Positions 7,705 through 15,250 of a DNA stretch of 26,877 nt are shown one piece after another. Origin of the DNA: an uncultured Collinsella sp. (GTDB taxonomy: Bacteria > Actinomycetota > Coriobacteriia > Coriobacteriales > Coriobacteriaceae); contig CAJLPX010000028.1 of the NCBI GenBank assembly GCA_905208635.1, forward strand, positions 1-26,877, read 5' to 3'. How positions within the stretch are numbered: position 1 is the first letter of the stretch; every line of letters begins with the position of its first letter. The position numbers and the translations under genes are program-made. The notes below the pieces were generated by a model that was not told the origin of the DNA, searched no databases, and saw nothing but the letters and a program-made list of their open reading frames with translations.

Positions 7705-9858
7705 TTACTGAACTTTGCTGGCGAACTCGAGGTATTGCATGCGCTGCAGCTTGTCGATCGTCGAGGCGTAGGGGCTGTCTTTCGATTCCAAGTCGTAGCG
7801 CAGCCCGTCGGCACCGAGATAGCCGGCGACATTGATGGTGGGCACATCTGACCTTGTTGCAAGCAGGGCCTTTTGGTAATTGGTGAGCGGAGCGCCGATC
7901 TTATTAAGGGTAATGGCTGCAATCTCGTTTGCCCCGACGGTGTCGTAGACGTTGAGCTCGGTATTGCCGGCGATCTCATAGTTAGCCCAGACGAGATATG
8001 TCGACTGATAGATACGGAAGGCGTGGCTTGCCGTATCTTCCTGAGGGTACAGCTCGTCGTTGAGAGTCGTTGCGGCGCTCGGCTGATGGTCGCCAAAAAA
8101 GACAAGAACAACCGGTCTGCCGATATTGCGGAGCTCGTTGATAAAGTACTCGAGGTCCCGGTCGGATGCGTTGATGCAGGTGAGATAGGTGTTGAGCGCG
8201 CTGTTGGCGCCTTCGCTGGCTCCCTCGACCCAATAGTTTGTCAGCTCTTCGGCGGGAACGGTGCCATAGTCGTAGCCGCCGTGATTTTGCATCGTGACGT
8301 CAAAGATGAACTGCGGCGCTTCGTCGGTTCTAAGCAGGTCGAGTATCTTGTCGTAGGTGGCGTAGTCGCATACGCCGGCATGGTAATAGGGCGCACCTTC
8401 GAAATCGCCGATTGAAAGAAAGTCTCCAAAGCCCAGCTGCTGATAGATTTTATCTCGATGGTAGTTGACGGGGTTTTGCGGGTGCATAGCGGTAGCGGTA
8501 TACCCAAGCTCTTTAAGGTCCTTTGCCAGGCTGTTGACGCCATTCATCTGATACAGCTGATAGGGGATTTTGCCTAATCCGACAAAGGCCGTTGTCGCTC
8601 CGGTCAAAAATTCGAATTCGGAGTTCGCCGTTCCGCCACCGGCGACCGAAGCGAGCATGGTGCCGCGAACAAGTGTGTCGGGAAGCGAGTTGTAGAATGC
8701 GGGGCCGGTGTACCCGGCCGCCTGGAGCTGCTCAAAGCACGAAAGGTCGCCAAAACTCTCGTTCATGACGGCAACAATCGTCGGCGTGATTTCATTGAAC
8801 TGGGCAACGGCCGCCGCGCGCTGTTCGCTCGAGCCATATGTGCTGTCGTAGACGGTGGCGAGCTCCTGCTCGATGCTCTGCGCCTCATCGGGCGTATAGT
8901 CTTCGGGCTTCTCAATGGGCAACTCGTTGACCATTTCGGTGAACGAAGTGATAAAACCCTGAGACGCATACGTGGTGATGGGCTGCCAACGGTCAAATCC
9001 AAAATCCAGCGCCTGCTCCAAGTCGATGTTGGAAAAGCCTGAGAGCCCCACAACGGTCACTAGCAGAAAAGCACAGAGGTTAGCGGCGATAGCGGGGAAG
9101 ACATGGGTGGGCGTACGGAGCTTTCGCGGTCGGATGAGCGAAAGAAGCCCCAGGGAAATCTCCAGCAGGGCGAGAGAGGTTACGATTCCGGCGGTAAAGG
9201 TAAACTCGTATCCCTCGCTCACTTCCATTGCGGTGCCAAGGGCCAAGATATCGCTTGGCAGGATGGCTTCGCCTTTAAACGTTATGACGAAGTGCTCGGC
9301 AATGCCAAGGATGCAGCAGACGACGGGCACGAGAGCCATGACGCCTCCATGACGCTGTCCCAGCAAATAAAGGGAGAGCAGAACCGTCGCGAGCAGCCCG
9401 ACGGAAAACCCGAATGAGTTGGCGGGAATGCGATAGAACGTTTCGTTGCAGGCAATTTCGAGTGAAACGAACGAGAGCGCTGAAACAGCGGCGATGACAA
9501 GGATGTCACGGCAAATACAGGCAACCGTTCCCGTCGCAAGGTCGGTTTGGTCGATAAGTCCCGAAACCAAGGGCTCGACAAGAAGCATGACGGCGGCAGC
9601 ACCGAGCGCCGAATAAGAAAGGACCCATAGGGAGCTGCCCTCATTTACGAGCAATTGATTCGTAACCCATGCAGCTACCACGCCGAGCGGGATGAGGAGC
9701 GTCGCGCACCAAAAGACGCGGGCAATGGGTGGCTTTTCGTTGCGTTTGATTGAAAAATACACGCGCACGACGACGGCGGCCACGATAAGGACGGCGATGA
9801 ATATGAGCAGATTGGCCATGTCGCTTGAAGTGATTTCAAGGGGGATATCTTCGGTCAT
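7705..9858 (-). CDS. LTA synthase-family membrane phosphoglycerol transferase/sulfatase-fold protein
   Basis: A 717-residue polytopic enzyme of the lipoteichoic acid synthase/alkaline phosphatase fold. About eight hydrophobic segments occupy residues 15-300, more than the five of classical LtaS, then an extracellular catalytic domain. Residues matching the LtaS active site are present: Glu367 in MNESFG, Thr410 in GGGTANSEFE (nucleophile position), His526 in QNHGGYDY, and Asp590-His591 in FFGDHQPS. It should therefore be catalytically competent and transfer phosphoglycerol-type groups to a cell-surface glycan or lipid; the actual acceptor is unknown. The ATG at 9858 with AGAGGA 6 nt upstream is chosen over the open frame to 9933. 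Transcribed alone, divergently from uvrA. The extra membrane segments and a roughly 100-residue linker before the catalytic domain are the unusual points. Confidence 0.88.
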   Translation of the reverse strand: MTEDIPLEITSSDMANLLIFIAVLIVAAVVVRVYFSIKRNEKPPIARVFWCATLLIPLGVVAAWVTNQLLVNEGSSLWVLSYSALGAAAVMLLVEPLVSGLIDQTDLATGTVACICRDILVIAAVSALSFVSLEIACNETFYRIPANSFGFSVGLLATVLLSLYLLGQRHGGVMALVPVVCCILGIAEHFVITFKGEAILPSDILALGTAMEVSEGYEFTFTAGIVTSLALLEISLGLLSLIRPRKLRTPTHVFPAIAANLCAFLLVTVVGLSGFSNIDLEQALDFGFDRWQPITTYASQGFITSFTEMVNELPIEKPEDYTPDEAQSIEQELATVYDSTYGSSEQRAAAVAQFNEITPTIVAVMNESFGDLSCFEQLQAAGYTGPAFYNSLPDTLVRGTMLASVAGGGTANSEFEFLTGATTAFVGLGKIPYQLYQMNGVNSLAKDLKELGYTATAMHPQNPVNYHRDKIYQQLGFGDFLSIGDFEGAPYYHAGVCDYATYDKILDLLRTDEAPQFIFDVTMQNHGGYDYGTVPAEELTNYWVEGASEGANSALNTYLTCINASDRDLEYFINELRNIGRPVVLVFFGDHQPSAATTLNDELYPQEDTASHAFRIYQSTYLVWANYEIAGNTELNVYDTVGANEIAAITLNKIGAPLTNYQKALLATRSDVPTINVAGYLGADGLRYDLESKDSPYASTIDKLQRMQYLEFASKVQ

Positions 9859-9976
9859 GGACGTTCCTCTGGTACAGCAAATTAAGTTCAGTATTAGATT
9901 ACTGTAACCTTTCCACGGCATTTCGAGAAACAAAGCGCCCGATACGCAAAGCTAAAGGTCTGCGAATCTTGTATTA

Positions 9977-9990
9977 CGAACATCTGTGCG
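9977..9990 (+). promoter_or_regulatory. Near-consensus LexA (SOS) box upstream of uvrA
   Basis: CGAACATCTGTGCG matches the Gram-positive/actinobacterial LexA box CGAAC-N4-GTTCG: the left half-site is perfect and the right half-site 4 of 5. It sits 62 bp before the uvrA ATG and overlaps the expected -35 region of a candidate -10 at 10003-10008, where LexA would block RNA polymerase. uvrA is a classical SOS gene, which supports the reading. Confidence 0.6.
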
Positions 9991-10002
9991 CGTCGAGTGC
10001 GC

Positions 10003-10008
10003 TAAACT
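10003..10008 (+). promoter_or_regulatory. Candidate uvrA -10 element
   Basis: TAAACT matches the -10 consensus at 4 of 6 positions and lies 44 bp before the uvrA ATG, just downstream of the LexA-like box. No clear -35 is present; the position relative to the operator is the main support. Confidence 0.35.
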
Positions 10009-10051
10009 CATCGGCAGTATGATTCGATGCAATAGGAGGCAAGGAGCTTCC

Positions 10052-12931
10052 ATGTCTGATTCTTCTATCGTTATTCGCGGCGCTCGTGAGCACAACCTCC
10101 GTGATATCGATGTTTCCATTCCGCGTGACCAACTCGTGGTCATTACCGGTCTTTCTGGCTCGGGCAAGAGTTCGCTGGCATTCGACACTATCTATGCCGA
10201 GGGCCAGCGTCGATACGTCGAGAGCCTTTCGAGTTATGCGCGCCAGTTCTTGGGCCAGATGGACAAACCCGACTTGGATTCAATCGACGGCCTTTCGCCG
10301 GCTGTCTCAATTGATCAAAAGACGACATCCAAGAACCCGCGCTCGACGGTTGGCACCGTAACCGAGATTTATGACTATCTGCGCCTGCTGTTCGCCCGTG
10401 TGGGCACCCCGCACTGTCCCGAATGTGGCCGTGTCATTGAGCGTCAGACGACCGATCAGGTTGCCGACAAGGTCTTGGCGGCGGGGGAGGGCCGCCGCGC
10501 GTTTGTGCTGGCACCGGTGGTACGCGGGCGAAAAGGCGAGTACACCAAACTGTTTGAGGAACTTCGCGCCGAGGGCTTTAGCCGCGTGCGTGTCGACGGT
10601 GAAGTGCGCTCGCTCGACGATCCGATCGATCTGGACAAGAAGTTCAAGCACGATATCGAGGTCGTGGTCGATCGCATCGTGATCCGTGAGAACTCTCTGG
10701 GCCGTATCGCCGAGTCTGTTGAGCAGGCGACCGCGCTGGCGCACGGCAATGTGAACGTATACTTGCTGCCCGACCGCGACGCTCCCGAGGGGACCGAAGG
10801 CGAGTTGCTGGAGTATTCGCTGGCGTTAGCGTGCCCGGAGCATGGGCACTCCATCGATGACCTGCAGCCGCGTGATTTCTCGTTCAACGCGCCCTATGGC
10901 GCGTGCCCAGAGTGCGATGGCCTGGGCTTTAAGAAGACGGTCGATGCCGAGGCCCTAATCGAAGACCCCTCGAAGTCGATCGCCGACGGGGTCTTTGGCA
11001 GCCTGTTTGGCAACTCTAACTACTATCCGCAGATTTTCGCTGCGGTCTGCAAACACTTTAAGGTGAGCGTCGATACGCCGTGGGAGGATCTGCCTCCTCG
11101 GGTGCGTCGCGCGTTTTTAGACGGCATGGGCGACCAGAAGATTTCGGTCGACTATCAAAAGCTCGATGGGCGCCGCAGCCAGTGGGACACCAAGTTCTCG
11201 GGCGTGCGCAATATCCTGTACGAGCGCTATACCGAGACGACGAATGAGAACACCAAGGCGCGCTTGGAGAAGTACATCCGCGAGGAGCCGTGCTCGAGCT
11301 GCCACGGCGCTCGTTTGCGCCCCGAGATGCTCGCTGTTACCGTAGGCGGTAAGTCCATTTACGAGGTCTGTTGCCTATCGTGCCGCGAGTCGCTCGAGTT
11401 TTTTGAGGGCTCGGAACTCACCGAGCGCCAACAGTTTATCGGCGGGCGCATCGTCAAGGAAATCCTGGAGCGCTTGCGTTTTCTGGTCGATGTCGGACTC
11501 GACTATCTGACCCTCGATCGTGCCTCGGCGACGCTTTCCGGAGGCGAGGCCCAGCGCATTCGCCTGGCAACGCAGATCGGCGCCGGCCTCATGGGTGTCC
11601 TGTACATTTTGGACGAGCCATCGATTGGCCTCCATCAGCGTGATAACGAGCGCCTGATCAAGACGCTTGAGCGCCTACGCGATATCGGCAATACCGTCAT
11701 CGTCGTCGAGCATGATGAGGATACGATTCGTGCTGCCGACTATGTGATCGACATGGGCCCCGGCGCGGGCGTGAACGGCGGACACGTAGTCGCGGCGGGA
11801 ACGCCTGCCGATATCATGGCGTGCCCCGATTCGATGACGGGCGCTTATCTGACCGGCAAACGAATGATCCGGGTTCCCGATGAACGCCGCAAGCCCGGTC
11901 GCGGCTGCCTTAAGATCACGGGCGCCCGCGCCAACAACCTCAAAAACGTTACCGCCAAGATTGAGTTCGGCACGCTTACGGTCGTTACCGGCGTGTCGGG
12001 ATCGGGTAAGAGCTCCCTGGTTACCGACACTATCGCACCTGCCCTTACGAATGCCATTCACCGTTCGACGCGCCCTGTGGGTCCGTATAAGAAAATCGAG
12101 GGCATCGAGTGTATCGATAAGGTTATCGATATCGACCAGTCGCCGATTGGCCGCACGCCGCGTTCCAACCCTGCTACGTACATTGGCCTGTGGGATGATC
12201 TTCGCGCGCTGTTTGCGAGTACGCCGGAGTCGAAGGCGCGTGGCTACTCGCCGGGACGTTTCTCCTTTAACGTGAGCGGCGGTCGCTGCGAAGCATGCAA
12301 GGGCGACGGACAAATTAAGATCGAGATGCACTTCCTTCCCGATATCTATGTCCCCTGTGAGGTCTGCGGCGGCAAACGCTATAACCGCGAGACGCTTGAG
12401 GTCACCTACCGTGGTAAGACCATCTCGGACGTGCTCGACATGAGCGTCACCGAGGCACTGGCCTTCTTTGGGAATATCCCGCAGATTAAGCGCAAGCTCC
12501 AGACGCTGTACGATGTAGGCTTGGGCTACGTGAGCCTGGGCCAGCCCGCTACGACGCTCTCGGGCGGCGAGGCGCAGCGTGTGAAGCTCGCCAAGGAGCT
12601 TCATCGACGCCAGACGGGCAAGACGTTCTATATTTTGGATGAGCCGACGACCGGCCTTCATTTTGAGGACGTCCGCCAGCTGCTCGATGTGCTGCAGCGC
12701 TTGGTCGATGCGGGCAACACGGTGCTGGTGATTGAACACAACCTTGATGTCATCAAGGTTGCCGACCGTCTGATCGATATAGGCCCCGAGGGCGGTAACG
12801 GCGGCGGAACCGTCGTGGTTTCGGGCACACCGGAGCAGGTTGCGGACTGTCCGCAGAGTTATACGGGCAAGTTTTTGGCGCCGTTGCTCAGGCGTGACCG
12901 GGAGCGTCAGGCTCAACTTGATGCTCAATAA
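10052..12931 (+). CDS. uvrA: Excinuclease ABC subunit A
   Basis: Damage-recognition ATPase of nucleotide excision repair; dimerises, loads UvrB on lesions and dissociates. The 959-residue protein has the tandem ABC architecture: first Walker A GLSGSGKS near residue 33, first signature LSGGEAQRIRLATQIG, second Walker A GVSGSGKSS, second signature LSGGEAQRVKLAKEL with Walker B ILDEPTTGLH. Zinc-binding CxxC clusters appear at CPECG, CPEC(DG) and CEACKGDG...CEVCGGKRY. The ATG at 10052 has AAGGAG 5 nt upstream; the frame is open to 9986 without comparable support. Length is normal. A LexA-like site precedes it. It is monocistronic by appearance, followed by an imperfect hairpin before ybaK. Confidence 0.97.
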   Translation: MSDSSIVIRGAREHNLRDIDVSIPRDQLVVITGLSGSGKSSLAFDTIYAEGQRRYVESLSSYARQFLGQMDKPDLDSIDGLSPAVSIDQKTTSKNPRSTVGTVTEIYDYLRLLFARVGTPHCPECGRVIERQTTDQVADKVLAAGEGRRAFVLAPVVRGRKGEYTKLFEELRAEGFSRVRVDGEVRSLDDPIDLDKKFKHDIEVVVDRIVIRENSLGRIAESVEQATALAHGNVNVYLLPDRDAPEGTEGELLEYSLALACPEHGHSIDDLQPRDFSFNAPYGACPECDGLGFKKTVDAEALIEDPSKSIADGVFGSLFGNSNYYPQIFAAVCKHFKVSVDTPWEDLPPRVRRAFLDGMGDQKISVDYQKLDGRRSQWDTKFSGVRNILYERYTETTNENTKARLEKYIREEPCSSCHGARLRPEMLAVTVGGKSIYEVCCLSCRESLEFFEGSELTERQQFIGGRIVKEILERLRFLVDVGLDYLTLDRASATLSGGEAQRIRLATQIGAGLMGVLYILDEPSIGLHQRDNERLIKTLERLRDIGNTVIVVEHDEDTIRAADYVIDMGPGAGVNGGHVVAAGTPADIMACPDSMTGAYLTGKRMIRVPDERRKPGRGCLKITGARANNLKNVTAKIEFGTLTVVTGVSGSGKSSLVTDTIAPALTNAIHRSTRPVGPYKKIEGIECIDKVIDIDQSPIGRTPRSNPATYIGLWDDLRALFASTPESKARGYSPGRFSFNVSGGRCEACKGDGQIKIEMHFLPDIYVPCEVCGGKRYNRETLEVTYRGKTISDVLDMSVTEALAFFGNIPQIKRKLQTLYDVGLGYVSLGQPATTLSGGEAQRVKLAKELHRRQTGKTFYILDEPTTGLHFEDVRQLLDVLQRLVDAGNTVLVIEHNLDVIKVADRLIDIGPEGGNGGGTVVVSGTPEQVADCPQSYTGKFLAPLLRRDRERQAQLDAQ

Positions 12932-12951
12932 ATAGGCGATTCAGTTTATGG

Positions 12952-12982
12952 GCGCCGTCGACTCCTTGTGATTCGATGGCGC
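12952..12982 (+). terminator. Hairpin after uvrA, weak terminator
   Basis: A 10-bp stem with one G-T pair (12952-12961 with 12973-12982) lies 20 bp after the uvrA stop. It lacks a T-tract, so it may only slow polymerase or protect the 3' end. Confidence 0.4.
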
Positions 12983-12995
12983 TTGCTGTGTCGAA

Positions 12996-13026
12996 GTGAC
13001 GTATGCAGCCGAATTGGACATATACT
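12996..13026 (+). promoter_or_regulatory. Candidate promoter of the ybaK-murJ-uvrC operon
   Basis: TATACT at 13021-13026 matches the -10 consensus at 5 of 6 positions, with GTGACG at 12996-13001 as a loose -35 at 19-bp spacing. It lies 37 bp before the ybaK ATG and after the uvrA hairpin, a sensible place for the operon promoter. Confidence 0.4.
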
Positions 13027-13063
13027 TAATCCTTGCGTCCGAATGCGAGGGAAAGGATATGCC

Positions 13064-13564
13064 ATGGCAAAGGCTGTAAAGACGCCAAAAACCAATGCGA
13101 TGCGCGAGCTGGAAAGCGCCGGCATTTCCTATGTTCTACATACGTACGAAGACGATGGTGATGAGTCGGCGGGCCTGGGGGTCGCGATTTCGGAGCAGCT
13201 TGGCGAGGAGCCCGGTCAAGGATTTAAGACCTTGGTCTGCGTGACGCCGTCCAACGACCACGTCGTGTGCTGCATCCCTGTTGCCGACGAGCTCGATCTA
13301 AAGTCCGCCGCGCGTGCCGCGGGGGAGAAGTCCTTGGCCATGATGCATGTGAAGGATTTGCTTGCGGCGACTGGCTACGTTCGCGGCGGCTGCAGTCCGG
13401 TCGGTATGAAAAAACGCTACCGGACGCTCATTGATGAGACATGTGTCCTTTGGGATACCATTTTTATTTCGGGAGGCAAGCGTGGTTATCAGCTCGAGCT
13501 TGCACCTGATGATTTAATTGCATTTTGCGGGGCGACAGTTGCCGCGATTACGAGAGAGGACTGA
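13064..13564 (+). CDS. ybaK: Cys-tRNA(Pro)/Cys-tRNA(Cys) deacylase, YbaK family
   Basis: Trans-editing enzyme that hydrolyses Cys-tRNA(Pro) formed by mischarging prolyl-tRNA synthetase. The 166-residue protein carries the YbaK/EbsC fold with the family motif YVRGGCSPVGMKKRY near residue 105 and an N-terminal KTNAMRELESAGISY that is typical of YbaK. Length is normal (about 160). The ATG at 13064 with AAGGA 6 nt upstream is chosen; the frame opens at 12968 but upstream residues look non-coding. Only 3 bp separate its stop from murJ, so the two are co-transcribed. The link to murJ and uvrC appears to be convenience of position rather than pathway. Confidence 0.92.
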   Translation: MAKAVKTPKTNAMRELESAGISYVLHTYEDDGDESAGLGVAISEQLGEEPGQGFKTLVCVTPSNDHVVCCIPVADELDLKSAARAAGEKSLAMMHVKDLLAATGYVRGGCSPVGMKKRYRTLIDETCVLWDTIFISGGKRGYQLELAPDDLIAFCGATVAAITRED

Positions 13565-13567
13565 GCG

Positions 13568-15250
13568 ATGCCGCAGGAAGAATTGAAGCGCGGAGCTCAT
13601 TTTGCAGAAGAATCTGCGCCTCAGACACCCTCATCCGAAGCTTCTTCATCGCGAGATGACACTGACGACATGGGCTCGTCGGACTACTCCACGGTTGGTC
13701 GTTCCGCCGGGCTTATGACCATCCTGACCATCGTGTCTCGCGTCACTGGTTTTATCCGCACGTGGGCAATGGCGGCCGCTATCGGCATGTCGCTACTCTC
13801 GTCCTCCTATCAGGTCGCCAACAACCTGCCCAATATGCTCTACGAACTCGTGATGGGCGGCATGCTCGTGACGGCGTTTTTGCCCGTGTACATGGGCGTG
13901 AGGCGTGAGCAGGGTCGCGAGGCCTCGAACGAGTACGTGGGCAACCTGCTCGGCATTCTGCTTTTGGTGCTGGGTGGCATTTCGTTGCTGGGGACCGTGT
14001 TCGCCCCGGGCTTTATCTGGACGCAATCGTTCCTTTCGGGTGACGGCGGCAGCATGGATACCGCTGCGTTCATGTTCCGTTTCTTTGCCATCCAGATTCT
14101 GTTTTATGGTTTGGGTTCGGTGTTCTCGGGCGTTCTCAACGCACACCGCGACTACTTCTGGTCGACGTTTGCCCCGGTCCTCAACAATGTGATCGTCATT
14201 GCGAGCTTTATGGGTTTTGCGCCCGTGTCCGCACAGTTTGGCGAACGTGCCGGCATCATCTTGATTGCGGCCGGTACGACCCTCGGTGTCTTTGTTCAGA
14301 TGGCATGTCAGATTCCCGCGCTTGGCAAGCACGGCGTGCATCCCCATATCCATATCGACTTTAAGGACCCCGCGCTGCGCCAGACGATTGCGCTCGGTAT
14401 CCCGACGCTGCTCGCCACGGTGTGCATGTTTGTCTCGACTTCTATCACCAACGCTGCCGCGCTGGTGGTCCAGCCCGAGACTGGCCCTTCCGTCATCGCC
14501 TATGCGCGCCTGTGGTACACGCTGCCCTACGCGCTGATTGCCGCCTCGCTTTCGACGGCGCTCTATACCGAGCTCTCTCACGACGCACAGGAGAAGGATT
14601 ACGACAGCGTTCGCACGGGCATTTCGCGTGGCGTCGCCCAGATGCTGTTCTTCCTGATTCCGTTTGCGCTGTACCTGATTGTCTTCGCGCGTCCGCTCAA
14701 CATGATTTACTGTGCCGGCAAGTTCGATGAATCCGGTGTGGCGCTGGTGTCGGAGTTCCTTATCTACCTGGCACTTTCCCTGCCGCTCTACGGCGTGGTC
14801 GTGCTGATGCAGAAGAGCTTCTCTGCCTTGCTCGACATGAAGCCCTATAGCCGCTATTGTCTGTATTCCGCCATCGGCCAGGCCGGCTCGGTTCTGCTGT
14901 TTGGCGTTGTGCTGGGCTTCGGTATGCCGGCAATCGCGCTTTCGTATGTCGTCGACTACGTGATCTTGGTCGGTTGCTCGCTGTGGTGGCTGCGTCGTCG
15001 TCTGCGTGGTCTTCAGGTTAAATCTATCCTGCATGGCGGTTTCTTTGGCCTTTTGCTCGGTGGCCTGGGTGCTGCCGCAGGCGCCGGCGTCATGTGGGCG
15101 CTTGAGCACTTTGTCGGGGCACTTGGCGGCTCGATTCTGATTACTCTTGGCTACGTTTGCGTTGCGGGTGTCGTCTCGCTTGCTGTTACCTTTGGCCTTG
15201 CCGTCGTCCTTAAGATGCCCGAGGTCTCGGCGCTGATTCGTCGCAAGTAG
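13568..15250 (+). CDS. murJ: Lipid II flippase MurJ
   Basis: Multi-span MOP-superfamily transporter that flips lipid II across the membrane for peptidoglycan synthesis. The 560-residue protein has a Ser/Glu-rich soluble N-terminal extension of about 45 residues, then a MurJ-type core starting GLMTILTIVSRVTGFIRTW with roughly 14 hydrophobic segments. The motif NNLPNMLYELVMGGMLVTAFLPVY in the first two helices is characteristic of MurJ (MviN), including the conserved Arg of the first helix. The start ATG has GAGAGGA 7 nt upstream. Stop TAG abuts the uvrC GTG. The acidic N-terminal tail is longer than in E. coli MurJ and may be a regulatory or interaction region; that is inference. Confidence 0.92.
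   Translation: MPQEELKRGAHFAEESAPQTPSSEASSSRDDTDDMGSSDYSTVGRSAGLMTILTIVSRVTGFIRTWAMAAAIGMSLLSSSYQVANNLPNMLYELVMGGMLVTAFLPVYMGVRREQGREASNEYVGNLLGILLLVLGGISLLGTVFAPGFIWTQSFLSGDGGSMDTAAFMFRFFAIQILFYGLGSVFSGVLNAHRDYFWSTFAPVLNNVIVIASFMGFAPVSAQFGERAGIILIAAGTTLGVFVQMACQIPALGKHGVHPHIHIDFKDPALRQTIALGIPTLLATVCMFVSTSITNAAALVVQPETGPSVIAYARLWYTLPYALIAASLSTALYTELSHDAQEKDYDSVRTGISRGVAQMLFFLIPFALYLIVFARPLNMIYCAGKFDESGVALVSEFLIYLALSLPLYGVVVLMQKSFSALLDMKPYSRYCLYSAIGQAGSVLLFGVVLGFGMPAIALSYVVDYVILVGCSLWWLRRRLRGLQVKSILHGGFFGLLLGGLGAAAGAGVMWALEHFVGALGGSILITLGYVCVAGVVSLAVTFGLAVVLKMPEVSALIRRK

Noticed and set aside
11675..12928. Minus-strand open frame of about 417 codons inside uvrA
   Set aside because: Antisense shadow of uvrA without a recognisable domain.
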